Positions 32,962-43,481 of a stretch of DNA of 64,000 nt are shown piece after piece (within the stretch, counting starts at the first letter, position 1; each line of letters starts with the position of its first letter). The notes under the pieces are model-generated. The model had not been told where the DNA came from, ran no database searches, and worked only from the letters and a program-made list of their open reading frames with translations. The stretch lies in assembly GCA_963575645.1 (NCBI GenBank), contig OY754467.1, forward strand, positions 36,329,108 to 36,393,107. The letters run 5' to 3'. This DNA is from Xanthostigma xanthostigma (lineage: Eukaryota > Arthropoda > Insecta > Raphidioptera > Raphidiidae). A program made the position numbers and the translations under genes.

Positions 32962-35900
32962 TTAATATGTTAATCGTTCCGGTGGTTTAATGTTTCTTCG
33001 TTCTCTTCGTACCGCAAGAGGTATCACCGGTGTAGTCTCCGTGACAGCATTGCGACTTGGTGAACCTCCAGTATTGTGATCTTCAGGCTGAAAGTTTATT
33101 GTTTCATCCGTATGAGCTTCTTTTTTCGCTGGAGAAGTCTTGCTGGTGTCCCCTGATATCATGTGAGGCTGAGTATTTTTTGAAATCGGAACAGATGACC
33201 CAACTTCGCGCAACTGATCCGTATGACGCCTCCACAGTTGGTTGTTCACTGAAACTGTGTAGTTTAGTGTTCCGTCTTTAGATATTACATGACCGATTTC
33301 CCATTTGCGATTCGGATTCTTAAAACTTCTCGCTGCAACCTTTTGTCCAAGTTCGAAATTTTTGTCTTGGAAGATAATATTGTTTCGCTGAAGTTTTTTA
33401 TTGACAAATGCATTTATGTTAGGTCTGATAGAATCCAACTTTGAACGTAGTTCTCTTTTTAAAAATAGTTTCGCAGGGCTTTCTCCTGTGACAATGTGCG
33501 GTGCTCTTCTGTAAGAGAACAGGAACGTATTTAGTTTTTCTTGCATGTTCAATGGGGTATCTTTTAGCGACCGTATAGCTTGTTTCATGGAGAATACGTA
33601 ACGTTCCGCTTGACCGTTCGATGCAGCATGAAACGGTGCCGATGATATATGGTGTATACCCATTAAACGTAGATACTTTTGAAATTCGCTACTTACAAAT
33701 GTGCTTTGATTATCCGTAACTATAGTGGCTGGATATCCGTAGCGTGCGAACAGTTGATTAAGACAATTGATTACTGATGTAGTTGTCATGTCATGTACGA
33801 TAAAAATTTCAGGCCATTTTGAGTGAGCGTCAATTATTAATAAAAATCTATGACCATAAAATGGCCCAGCAAAGTCCATGTGTAGACGTTCCCACGGTGC
33901 TGCTGGATATTCCCAGTAATGCGTTTTTTGTTTCGGTGGTGTTGTGTGGTGTTGAATACACTCACTACAATTTCTAGTCAATTTCTCTATGTCAGCATTA
34001 ATTTTTGGCCAATAAACATGTGAGCGAGCAAGATTTTTCATTTTTACAACGCCCAAATGTCCCAGGTGTAGTTCGTTAAGAATTGATTCTCGAAAAATAT
34101 TAGGTACGTATACGCGAATACCATTTAATATGCAACCGCTTTGTAAATCAAATTGTCCATCCATATTTTTCACAGTATTTCCTAAGCGTAATTTTTCCAG
34201 TAGTTCTCGTAGTTCTGGGTCTTCCGCTGTTGCTTTTGCCAACTCGTTCGAAGTGATTGGTAATGTTCGAAGATGATTTAATTGAAAAAGTTCGACATCG
34301 TCCATTTTGAACAGTTCTTCTGAGGTACATGGAAGTCTTGACAGACAATCTGCATTTCCGTGTTCTTTTGATTTTCTGTACTTGATTTTAAATTGAAAAT
34401 TTTGTAGATACAAAGCATAATGTAATAATCGAGTTGTACACAATGTGCTTTTCTTCTTCCGTTGTCCAAAAATATGTATTAATGGTAAATGATCGGTATA
34501 TAATGTAAAAGTACGTCCGTATAAATAGTAAAAACATTTTTGAACAGCCCATTTTATAGCGAGAGCTTCCTTACATATCTGAGAGTAGTTTCGTTCCGTA
34601 TTTGAGAGAGTCCTGGATGCAAACAAAATTGGACGTTCGGTACCGTCGGGCAATTCGTGGGCTAAAACTAATCCCAAGCCTACTGGTCCTGCATCTGCAC
34701 TTAATATTACTGGTAATTGCGGGTCGTAATGTATTAAAATTCTATCGGATGTTATTTCTCGCTTAATCGCTTCGAAGCTCTTTTGACAATTTTTTGACCA
34801 TTGAAACTTCACTGATTTCTTGGTTAGTTCATTTAATGGATTGGCAATTGATGAAAGATTAGGAAAAAATTGTCTGTAGAATGTGACGATTCCAAGAAAA
34901 GATTTTACTTGAGTCACGTTCTTCGGCGTCTCAAATTTTAAAATAGCATCCACCCTGTCTGTAGTTTTCTTAATTCCTTCAGGAGTTATTTGGAATCCAA
35001 GATATCTTACAGAAGTAACGAAAAACTTGGATTTTGACAAATTAAGACGTAAATTGTTTGCACTAAATTTTTCAAAAACTTGTTCGAGTCGTTGTAATAA
35101 TTGAGATTTTGTAGTTCCTGTAAGAAGAATGTCATCGTAAAAGACGCACACACCTTCGACGCATTCAAGTATCGATTCTATGTAGCGTTGCCAAATAGCT
35201 GGTGCGGCACTTATACCATACATTAATCGGTGACATCTGTAAAGTCCTTTGTGCGTATTTATGGTAAGTATTTTTGACGTTTCTTCTGAAACTTGTAAAT
35301 GTAAGTATGCAGACTTAATATCGAGTATGGCAAAAATTTTTCCTCCTGTCAATCTTGAGAAGATCTCTTCGTGACGAGGCAGTGGATGTTGCGGAATATG
35401 TAGTTGTGGATTGACTGTTTGCGAGTAGTCCCCACAAAGACGTATGGATCCATTTGATTTGACCACTGATACGACCGGTGTAGCCCAATCAGAAAATTCC
35501 ACTTTTGATATGATTCCTTCCTTTTCTAAACGTGAAATTTCCTCTTCAACACGTGCACGTAAAGCGAATGGTACTGTTCTGTGTTTCATAAAGCACGGTG
35601 TCGAATTTTCTTTTAACTGTAAATTGGCTACATAATTTTGAACCAAGCCAGTCGTATCGTCAAAAATTTTCTTATATTTTTGTATTAGTGCGTTCAAGCT
35701 TGTTTGTTCTTCATGTATTTCGACTGATTTTACGCCATTCCAGTCAAATTTTATTTTGAAAATCCAATCTCTTCCGAGTATTGACGAAAAATCTTCTTTG
35801 ACTACGTAAAGTTGTAAGTTTTTATGTTGTCCATTGTAGTGTACGTTTACATTAACTGTTCCCATTGGAATAATTATTTGTTTGTTGTAACTTCTTAATC

Positions 35901-37011
35901 TTGTCGTAGATGGTAGTAGGTTTTTGTTAATTGATAAAGATTTGTAGGTTTGGAAGCTTATGACTGTAACGGCGCTGCCTGTATCGAGCTCCATTTTGCA
36001 GGGTTTTCCTTCGATATCAACTTGTACGTATATCGGAGCCCCACTTCCCGTAATGTTATTTTTGATTGAATGTATATCTACCGTTTCTTCAACATCGCTT
36101 TCATTTTCATCATTTTCTATCTGTTGTATATTTTTTTGTTGCGTAGACTTTTTTGCCTTAAAACACACCAAAACGACGTGTCCTTGTTTTTTGCAATATG
36201 CGCAGAATAATTTTTTAGCCTTGCAGTCTGAAGCCTTGTGCCCCTTTTTTGCACAACGCAAACATTGTATTTCTTCATCCGTAGGTGAATTGTTAGCACG
36301 TGTTGAATTTTTATTTCTAAAAGATTTGTTTCTATTTTGTGATTGTACTTTGTTCACTGATGATGTAATAATGCTTTTATGTAATATTTCGTTCGTACTT
36401 GCATTCGCTTTTTCAATAGCTAAAGCTATTTTCACTGTTTTATCAAAATCTGGATCATCTTCTTCGAAAAGTCGATCTAGTATTGCTTTGTAATTTAATC
36501 CACTGACGAAAACATCGCGTAACATAGTATTTAGCATGTCGGACGAATATTTGCAAGGCGCTGCTAATTTGCGAAGTTCTGAAACGTATTGATTGACGGT
36601 TTCCCCTTCACATTGCTTCCGGTTCAAAAAAGCATGCCTACTTGGTATTATCAGTGGTTTTGGACTTAAATGTTTTATTAATACATCCTTTAATTCGTCG
36701 AAAGATTTTTCCTTGTAACTTTTTGGATAGATAAGATTCTTGAGTAAAGCGTATAATTTAGGTGTAAGTGATGAAATTAACGTTGAAACTTTCTTACTTT
36801 CTGGAACGTTTTGTAGATCGAAATATGCTGATAACCTCTCTAAGTAGTCTTCAAAATTTTCTTGTTCGTCGTATTTTTCCAAATGAATTCCAGGAACACC
36901 CTTTGTATTAGCATCTTCACGTTTCCCGACACTTTTAATTAGTTCAATTACTTGTTTTTGTAACTCAGAATTTTGGTTTAAGACAGCTTCTAAATTTTTT
37001 TCCGTCGCCAT
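32962..37011 (-). CDS. gag-pol: Gag-Pol polyprotein of Ty3/Gypsy retrotransposon
   Basis: Self-replication polyprotein, about 1349 residues from the ATG at 37011 (AAAATGG context). An in-frame TTG six bases upstream opens the same frame but is not needed. The numbering here counts from that TTG. Gag: residues 1-320 with an N-terminal coiled stretch and two zinc knuckles, CLRCAKKGHKASDC (252-265) and CAYCKKQGHVVLVC (272-285). Aspartic protease: LDTGSAV (D345). Reverse transcriptase: LDIKSAY (D566) and FYDDIL (D628, D629). RNase H: acidic residues D775, E817, D842, D890. Integrase: HHCC finger (H984...C1020), then D1048, D1102, E1138 with D35E spacing. All catalytic residues are present. The usual TDNG is TDNQ here. 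Gag and Pol are fused without frameshift. No envelope. Confidence 0.96.
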   Translation of the reverse strand: MATEKNLEAVLNQNSELQKQVIELIKSVGKREDANTKGVPGIHLEKYDEQENFEDYLERLSAYFDLQNVPESKKVSTLISSLTPKLYALLKNLIYPKSYKEKSFDELKDVLIKHLSPKPLIIPSRHAFLNRKQCEGETVNQYVSELRKLAAPCKYSSDMLNTMLRDVFVSGLNYKAILDRLFEEDDPDFDKTVKIALAIEKANASTNEILHKSIITSSVNKVQSQNRNKSFRNKNSTRANNSPTDEEIQCLRCAKKGHKASDCKAKKLFCAYCKKQGHVVLVCFKAKKSTQQKNIQQIENDENESDVEETVDIHSIKNNITGSGAPIYVQVDIEGKPCKMELDTGSAVTVISFQTYKSLSINKNLLPSTTRLRSYNKQIIIPMGTVNVNVHYNGQHKNLQLYVVKEDFSSILGRDWIFKIKFDWNGVKSVEIHEEQTSLNALIQKYKKIFDDTTGLVQNYVANLQLKENSTPCFMKHRTVPFALRARVEEEISRLEKEGIISKVEFSDWATPVVSVVKSNGSIRLCGDYSQTVNPQLHIPQHPLPRHEEIFSRLTGGKIFAILDIKSAYLHLQVSEETSKILTINTHKGLYRCHRLMYGISAAPAIWQRYIESILECVEGVCVFYDDILLTGTTKSQLLQRLEQVFEKFSANNLRLNLSKSKFFVTSVRYLGFQITPEGIKKTTDRVDAILKFETPKNVTQVKSFLGIVTFYRQFFPNLSSIANPLNELTKKSVKFQWSKNCQKSFEAIKREITSDRILIHYDPQLPVILSADAGPVGLGLVLAHELPDGTERPILFASRTLSNTERNYSQICKEALAIKWAVQKCFYYLYGRTFTLYTDHLPLIHIFGQRKKKSTLCTTRLLHYALYLQNFQFKIKYRKSKEHGNADCLSRLPCTSEELFKMDDVELFQLNHLRTLPITSNELAKATAEDPELRELLEKLRLGNTVKNMDGQFDLQSGCILNGIRVYVPNIFRESILNELHLGHLGVVKMKNLARSHVYWPKINADIEKLTRNCSECIQHHTTPPKQKTHYWEYPAAPWERLHMDFAGPFYGHRFLLIIDAHSKWPEIFIVHDMTTTSVINCLNQLFARYGYPATIVTDNQSTFVSSEFQKYLRLMGIHHISSAPFHAASNGQAERYVFSMKQAIRSLKDTPLNMQEKLNTFLFSYRRAPHIVTGESPAKLFLKRELRSKLDSIRPNINAFVNKKLQRNNIIFQDKNFELGQKVAARSFKNPNRKWEIGHVISKDGTLNYTVSVNNQLWRRHTDQLREVGSSVPISKNTQPHMISGDTSKTSPAKKEAHTDETINFQPEDHNTGGSPSRNAVTETTPVIPLAVRRERRNIKPPERLTY

Positions 37012-37022
37012 TTTCAAAAATT

Positions 37023-37035
37023 ACCGACTGCGCCA
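37023..37035 (-). promoter_or_regulatory. Primer binding site (tRNA-Ser type)
   Basis: On the element strand TGGCGCAGTCGGT starts one base after the 5' LTR. It complements a tRNA 3' end ACCGACTGCGCCA, as expected for an insect tRNA-Ser with a GCAGTCG acceptor. tRNA-Ser priming is known for some insect Gypsy-type elements. Confidence 0.75.
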
Positions 37036-37036
37036 G

Positions 37037-37176
37037 TGTAGTATTTTATGTGCGTATTCGTTCACTGTACTTTTCAATATAAATTTTATTCCGGTATAAA
37101 AATACAAAATTAAATAGATTCTTAATGTTACATAATATTAAGTTAAATAATAAATAATTTTAACAGAAATACTACA
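37037..37176 (-). repeat. 5' LTR of the Ty3/Gypsy element
   Basis: Identical to the LTR at 32755-32894 over all 140 bp. It should carry the promoter; no clear TATA box or initiator was singled out. Confidence 0.97.
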
Positions 37177-37178
37177 AA

Positions 37179-37325
37179 AATGAAGATGAAGAAGATGATA
37201 AAGAGGATGATTTTTAACCATCATCAACTATTCAACAAGCACTTGATGCCGCTAAACTTATCGAAACATTCCTATTGTTTAATGAAGGTGATTCCACCAC
37301 ATCCCAAGAGTCAAGACATGCATAA
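37179..37325 (+). pseudogene. pogo/Tigger transposase C-terminal remnant
   Basis: Reads NEDEEDDKEDDF, then a stop, then PSSTIQQALDAAKLIETFLL followed by a short tail and a second stop. An acidic stretch followed by an ALxAAxxLxxFL-type helix is the usual C-terminal tail of Tigger/jerky-type transposases. The 11.8 kb copy encodes the related PTIQQALDAAKLIE. The DDE catalytic core is absent, so the element cannot move itself. Confidence 0.6.
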
Positions 37326-37514
37326 TACTTAATAAAATACAAAACAAATATTGGCATAGCAAAAACGCCAAGCAAAGTTAACAGACTACATGGAATAAAT
37401 TAATTAGGTGAAATTTGGTTATTTTTCTTTCTTCCCTCCATATAACGAAAACTCTTTATAACGAAAAAAAAATGCTCGGTCCCTTGAGATTCGTTATAAA
37501 GAGGTTACTCTGTA

Positions 37515-38622
37515 CATACCTACGTGAGAAAAAATGTACTGCAAAACAAAAAACAAACGTGAATGTTTTGCTTATTGTCAATATAGCACAGTGGGACATT
37601 TTTGATACAGCCGGTATAATTTTGTTTCTCTTCGATGCTCGCATACCCTGACCCAACTAATGTCTTTTGTCTTTCTCGGCGCTAAGGGTACTTGATATTG
37701 GAAACCGGACAAATCTATATATTACAGATAACTGGAATAAGAAATAGTAGCCGCTTTTTGTTAGATAAGAACAATTGATTATCATATTTCAAATTCCCAG
37801 AGCTTCAGATTTCTCGATGGTCGACTCTATTTAGAGGTAAAGATTTCAAAATTTATTTCAATAAAATTTTAATGAAATCCAAGTCCGTAATTTCATCTGT
37901 GATTTCATTTTGCGGTTTTTTCGCTATTTTCGGTACCAAACTCCGTTTTCATAAATTTGGAAAGCGAGGAAAATACAAAATATATATTTAAAAATTTTGC
38001 TCTCTACCTAAAGCAGTACCTAGGTCTAAAACTTTTAATAAAACAGGAATATGAAGAGGCTACTTAAGATTATAATAAAACTACACCAAGGTTAGGTTTC
38101 CATTGGTTTTTGAGATTTGAATAAAATTGTACTTTTTGATAGGTACCTACTTACTACAACTTAATGCTTAATGCTTAATGCTCGGGTTTTTTTATCAAAA
38201 ATTGAAATAAAAACTGCAGGTTATTTTATTTTTTATTTATACAGTTTACATGATTTAAAAACTGTGTAGCTCAAAAAAAGTTCGAAATAAAACACAAAAG
38301 TGATAAAAAAAATCGAAATAAATGAATAAAAATAGATATAAATCACTATAAGTTCGTAAAAAATGCATTTTTTTTTATTAATTTTGGAAATATAATACTT
38401 ACAAAATATTTTATAATGTTTTTCAATAAGGTAAAACAGAGGAAACGATATGCGTAGTGTCTCTAGCCCGTCAAGTAGCAACTGGCGAGCACCGTTCGTT
38501 TGTTTATCGCATAAAACTCTAACAAGTCGAAACTGGCGAGCACTGCTCGGGTTGTCGCGTTGCGATACACGCGCCGCGCGCGAGCAGTGTTCGTTCAAAA
38601 GCATTAAGTGGTTAATATTATA
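37515..38622. other. No recognised feature
   Basis: AT-rich. TTAATGCTTAATGCTTAATGC near 38160 is a 9-bp triplet repeat. At 38470-38600 an AACTGGCGAGCAC block is duplicated next to a CGCGCCGCGCGCGAGCAG patch, an isolated GC-rich spot. The minus-strand 123-codon open frame (38233-38604) is low-complexity and shows no motif. Confidence 0.35.
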
Positions 38623-38825
38623 AAGAGGTCAAGTCTGTAAGTTTGGATGTAGGAGGTAATCTCCAAAACTCTTCGTCCGATTTCAAAACTTTTTTCGTCA
38701 ATATTTAGAATGGACCTTCAGGATGGACGCTATATATTATCGCGTTAAAATAAAAGCGCTTTTAGTGGAGACCAATTTTGCAACGTAAGTCGACAAAAAA
38801 AAACGGTGGATATCTACAAAAAAAA
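38623..38825 (+). mobile_element. Helitron fragment (GGAGACCAATTTTGCAACG family)
   Basis: TATTATAAAGAGGTCAAGTC ... GGAGGTAATCTCCAAAACTC ... CGCGTTAAAATAAAAGCGCT ... GTAAGTCGAC. It matches 18.1, 29.6 and 30.3 kb. The CTAG terminus is missing. Confidence 0.6.
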
Positions 38826-39206
38826 CATGAAACTTGTCCCAAACCGCGTATTTTCCGGGATATCCACGGTCCAAAATTTGAATTTCCAACTTTTTATGAT
38901 TTTTTTACTGCCGAATCGAAGATTTTTTTAAAAATCGCAACAGACAAAGTGTTTGGAATTTTTCAAGGAATCGATTCAAATTCTTAAAAAAAAATTTGTT
39001 ATTATTTTTTCATTATTTGATAATTAAAAATTTTTTCAAAAACCAATTAGAAACTAATTATTAATTAATTCTTATATTTTTTAGATCAGTTCTATAAAGA
39101 AAGTCCAAATCCGGACCCAAACGTGAATGTATTAATTTTTATATATTTTTTGTTAATATATTTGTCTGAAAAATTGGTCGCTAATTTTATTTACTGAATA
39201 TATATG
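38826..39206. other. No recognised feature
   Basis: AT-rich; nothing assignable. Confidence 0.35.
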
Positions 39207-39332
39207 TTACGGTTAATACAAGAAAGTAGTTTATTCGCGAATTAACCGGCTAATACCCGAATTAACCAACGTCAAGGATTGGTTAATTAGCCGATTAATT
39301 CGCGAAATTACTACTTCTTGTATTAACCGTAA
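39207..39332. mobile_element. 126-bp palindromic MITE
   Basis: TTACGGTTAATACAAGAAAG ... TTCGCGAATTAACCGGCTAAT pairs with ATTAGCCGATTAATTCGCGAA ... CTTGTATTAACCGTAA. The loop is about 30 bp. Non-coding. Confidence 0.85.
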
Positions 39333-40331
39333 AATATACAATATACATATATAAATATAATATCACAGGGGCCTATATATTGCACGTTGTTCGCTAATTG
39401 CCACAAAACAGCCGTTTTTGATAAGCTTGCAACTTTGGACACCGGGATTTTCAAACCCAAGTTGAATTGGAAACTTTTTTCAGCATCAAATGACTGATTC
39501 ATTCCCCCCAGTTAGAGAAAATTTCACCAAAATCCATTTTCCCATGTATCTGGTGCGGGGTCCTTTGTCATACACAACTTTGCCTTATGGTCACGGAAAT
39601 AAATCATACTATTTTTTTATAAATCGTATGAAAATAAACGCTACGGGCAGCAGTAATGTGTACTAAATTACAGATAACAATTTACGTGTTTATAATTGAT
39701 AATTCACATTATATCAACGATTAAACAAACACGTTATTTATATAACTCATAATCTGCGTCTAATTAAAATGTATCAGCAATTATTAATTGTTTTAATTAT
39801 ACCAGCAACTTTATCACATGTTTGGTAAATTTATATGCGTGAAATCCAACATACGAGCATGGGATGTTGTGACTGGGGGTCATTTTTGCAATAAAAAAAA
39901 ACATGGATACGAAAAAATAGTTGTATTTTTAAATGACTGCATACACCAGTGGTACGCAAACTTTTTAATCCTACACTCATGGCCTTACTAAAATATTCGC
40001 CCATCTTACAGAGTTCAGTATTCACACCTTATACGGATCGCCAAAAACTCTTATAATAAAAAGAAGGTTATTTAGAGTACGATAACTCGATGTGCAACAT
40101 ATCCATTGGAAATACACAATTATTATTTTAAATAACATATAACAGTGTTATTAGCCGTTTTAAGTGCGGAAAATTGATTTTTATAAATTCCTTTTTTTTG
40201 CGCAGTGAAAAGGGGAAGGCGTTTGAGGAGAGTTCTTTAAAAAACAATTACGGGTTCGTGTCGATTCGATGGCGTTAAAACAATTACGGGATCGTGTATA
40301 CAAATTGAGATAGTAATACGTCATTAATTCT
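39333..40331. other. No recognised gene; possible hAT terminus
   Basis: CCAGTGGTACGCAAACTTTT at about 39950 resembles a hAT end of the Charlie type, but no inverted partner was found. Otherwise unassigned. Confidence 0.35.
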
Positions 40332-40383
40332 GAGGCCCTATGCTCCACTTAGGAATTAAAGGAACTTATTATTATTATTAATA
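40332..40383 (+). mobile_element. Severely 5'-truncated LINE 3' tail
   Basis: A GGCCCTATGCTCC ... AATTAAAGGAACTT tail ending in (ATT)n, flanked by CATTAATTCT at 40322-40331 and 40384-40393 (10-bp target duplication). The GGCCCTATGCTCC...simple-repeat tail is of the kind seen at the 3' ends of insect RNase H-bearing LINEs. Only about 52 bp was inserted. Confidence 0.55.
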
Positions 40384-40765
40384 CATTAATTCTACACCAG
40401 TTGCTATGACGTGTATATATGTGATTTCAGATTGGCTAGATTAAAAAAATGACAGTGTAAGACGAAAAGTTTTTACGTATTTTTGAGGAAATTTGTGAAT
40501 GATCCGCAAAGTTTCTTTTTGGAACGTCAAAACTTAGCGTTTTCTATGACTAAAAAAAGTCAAAATTTGGGCACATCGAGTTATCGTACTGAACCCTAAA
40601 AAGAATATAAAAAATGGCCTATATACGTTGCAAAATTGGTCTACTTCTTTATAATATTATAGTATTGATCTATAAAAAAATAGTAGGTATAATACATTTC
40701 GAAAATTAGATAACACTTAGGATGGGGCAATTTCGATATGACCTAGTAATTAGAGTAAAGTCACC

Positions 40766-41196
40766 GAGCGGGGTGGCGTAGCGGTGAGAGCATTAGACTC
40801 GCATTCGGGAGCTACCGGGTTCGAATCACGGCGGGGGCAGATGTGGCTGGGAGTTTTACCCACTGACTGAGAAACGGTAATTCCTGTACCGACCATCTTG
40901 TTGAGGTTTTCCATGGTTTCCCTCAACAGTTCCATATAAATATCGAGATGGTTCCTTATTCAAGGCCATGACCGATTACCTGTCAAACTCCTATGCTCAA
41001 AAATTTCCTACCGTATCCTAATTTCCTAAAAATTCCTTCATTCACCCATTGCTATTAATTAAGATGAAGTTTAAAAATTGTAGAAAATAACGGGAAGTGT
41101 GGTAGAATAAAAAACATAGGACCTAATGGTTCGAATGGCGTCTGTTATGACATAAAGTCGAGAAACGAACGTTAAACGCAATATTATTATTATTAT
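40766..41196 (+). mobile_element. Full-length tRNA-derived SINE, 19-bp TSD
   Basis: A perfect 19-bp duplication TAATTAGAGTAAAGTCACC lies at 40747-40765 and 41197-41215. The head GAGCGGGGTGGCGTAGCGGT has an A box (TGGCGTAGCGG), an anticodon-like loop CTCGCAT and a B box (GGTTCGAATCA). A ~330-bp body and an (ATT)n tail follow. It was transcribed by pol III and inserted by target-primed reverse transcription. The perfect TSD means a young or little-decayed insertion. The partner LINE is not visible here. Confidence 0.92.
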
Positions 41197-41215
41197 TAAT
41201 TAGAGTAAAGTCACC

Positions 41216-43481
41216 CTTTCATCTAAATAAAACAGTGCCTGTGCGATTCCGTAATTTTTTATTTTCGAGATATCGCCGGTGGTTATTTTTTTATATGCAG
41301 ACACGCAGCACGCATTAGATGTATTCCAAACAGTGCTATGGCACAACTGAAGAATAACAGGTAAATTTTCTATATACCTATACCCCAAAATACTATAGTT
41401 TATGTATCAAACACGTAATGAAGGTTATTATGTTACGCGATATTACGGAAAAACGAGTATCAGCGAGCTTTAAGTCATACGAATCATAACAATACGCTCG
41501 AGAAACGTAGTATTTGCATGAAAAAAAAATAGCTAGTTTTCACGTATGACGTAATTTTCTACATTTTTGACCTCGGGCATCATGACGCACAGTGCAATAA
41601 TCTCATACTTTCTGCCCGTGTGGTTTAGTATACTATTTTTAAAATCGATTATCGACCCTCAAAAACCACTTATCGCAATTCTGACACCCCGTGGCACATC
41701 TGTACGTCGAATTCTTTCAAACGACACCCCGATCTTCGAAATCGGTCTAGGAGGAGATAGCCGCACAAAAAACTGCTTGCCTATTAATATAATAGGTAGA
41801 TTAGTTCCGCTAACGGTCGCATAGCATAGATCCGTTCGTGCGATAAAGAGCAGATTTTCTAACGTTTCGATTTGGTGATAATATGCACGTCGGCCGTTTT
41901 GAACACATTGTACCTGGACTAGTTTAGGTGGTAAAAAAGCAGTCGATTTCGTTTTCACGAAATGCACCTCAGGGAGTGCTAAGTTAACTTTGTTATATGG
42001 AGAGCACAGGTTGTTTCTACATATATGCAGTGGTTGTATACGTGTATGTGCCGCTCGCACACATATATGGTACTAACATATGGACACGAGGTCGGGCATT
42101 AGCAACCCTCGAAAGTCTAAGCTGCCTGGCATTGAGTGAAAGAGTTTTATTAATTCATTGAACACTATTAAAGTTTCGAATTACTAATCTTGGAAAAAAT
42201 GCATTCGTTACAGTAAAATTCACCAATAAAATTATCAGGTAAAATAGTTAGTTGAAGAATAAATACATTCTGCACTATACTCCTTGGTATTTTTGTTGTA
42301 TATTGTGACGTTCACCCAAAAATCCGACCGATGTCGTTAGTGTAAACGACAAAACAACCAATTTTATAAAATAATATTGTTTTATCCTAACCGAATTGCA
42401 CACAAAACTTCCACTAACTTTATTGTTTTACAACTATACCTACACTTCACAACGGGTTAATAAACAACAATTAAATAAATTTATATGGGCAACTGCAGAA
42501 ATAATACTCCACGTTTATAGGTTAGGTATTATGATCTATGTGGCGGCCATTATTATTTTCTCAGGCGAATAAATATTTATACCCGATAATTTGGACAGAA
42601 TAGATTTATACCTGCAGTAAACATAATTAATAATTATGCTTGGTGAATTGAATTATCGCTATTTATTCGAAGGAATAAAACAAATGAACCGAATAAATAA
42701 CTATACTTACGTTTGATGAAAATGGCCATAAAAGGCGTTTTTAGTACAGGCATTTTAGATGAAAAATAGTCAAATAGAAGACGTAATTAAAATATTGTAT
42801 ATTTTTTATTAACGAACTTTCAAGAGCGTTAGGAATATAATTTTAAAAAATTTTGGACCAAAAACTACCTCTGGGGCGAACTCGTTTTGAGTTTTCCTAG
42901 TTTATCTCCGTTACTCAGACAAAAAATATACGACAAAAATCGCAGAGCAGAATTTTTACACGAAATCTCGCGAATGAAAATTTGATTTCGTTAGGTTGCT
43001 GATCCCAAAGAAATTTTATCAAAATCGGTCCAGCCGTGATTATTGTTTAAACAAAAAGTGTATTTTAGAATTTTATGGAAAAGATTTCTCGGTCTAAATT
43101 TTAATGATCATACTGGGAAGTCGTGTGGATCTCAAGACTTGCACGTGTATAGAGTCTAGTATTGATGTCGGGTCCCGTTCGTGCGCCAAGTCAGTGCAGC
43201 AGGAACGAAGGAATTACATTATGTACTTTACTGACGACAAACATTTCCTGCATATTATACATAATATACACTCATGTATGTACGCCAGGATTGGATTGGG
43301 ACGACACATTTTCGAACAAGTGAACTTTCAACAACACTACTTTATGTATCTAGACCGTAATGGAGGTTATTATATTACCAGAAGTGACATTATATGCGAA
43401 AAACGAGAGCCGGTGAATTTTAACAATCTCACGAACCATAATATTACGTTTGACATCATTAGTATATATTATACCACAAGG
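41216..43481. other. No confidently recognised gene
   Basis: An 85-codon plus frame (41567-41824) and an overlapping 133-codon minus frame (41659-42060) lie opposite each other without motifs. The region 41560-41640 carries half of the CGGGCATCATG...CAGTGCAA hairpin seen whole at 43.5 kb. A 137-codon plus-strand frame (43104-43517) runs into that hairpin and is probably repeat-derived. 42.8-43.1 kb contains AAAATCGGTCCAGCCGTGAT, a phrase typical of decayed repeats. Confidence 0.3.

Larger units (their letters stand above)
32755..37176 (-). mobile_element. Complete Ty3/Gypsy LTR retrotransposon
   Basis: 4422 bp: 5' LTR (37037-37176), PBS, one Gag-Pol ORF, polypurine tract, 3' LTR (32755-32894). 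It is flanked by the 5-bp target duplication AAAAT at 32750-32754 and 37177-37181. The LTRs are identical over 140 bp and the ORF has no stop or frameshift, so the insertion is recent and the copy may be mobile. No env ORF. Domain order PR-RT-RH-IN is that of Ty3/Gypsy. Short LTRs and two CCHC knuckles suggest a Mag-like clade, which I infer rather than prove. Confidence 0.97.
32558..37512 (+). mobile_element. pogo/Tigger-like element, family 1, split by an LTR retrotransposon
   Basis: Ends CAGTGTAACCTCTTTATAAC and the inverted GTTATAAAGAGGTTACTCTG, each flanked by TA. Removing the retrotransposon and one target duplication leaves about 528 bp. Internal blocks match the 11599-12079 copy in opposite orientation (CTCGGTCCCTTGAGATTCGT, AATTAATTAGGTGAAATTTG). 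It retains a transposase C-terminal fragment at 37179-37325. Confidence 0.85.

Noticed and set aside
36117-36493. Open frames of up to 177 codons inside the Gag-Pol region on other frames or strands
   Set aside because: Shadows of the Gag-Pol frame.
32962-37011. Errantivirus-type endogenous element with an envelope gene
   Set aside because: The frame ends after the integrase tail, close to the 3' LTR, leaving no room for an env ORF.
39950-40020. hAT-like terminus CCAGTGGTACGCAAAC as a complete element
   Set aside because: No partner end identified within several hundred bases.
41659-42060. 133-codon minus-strand frame and 85-codon plus frame
   Set aside because: They overlap antiparallel, and neither has a family motif, start context or neighbour supporting a gene.
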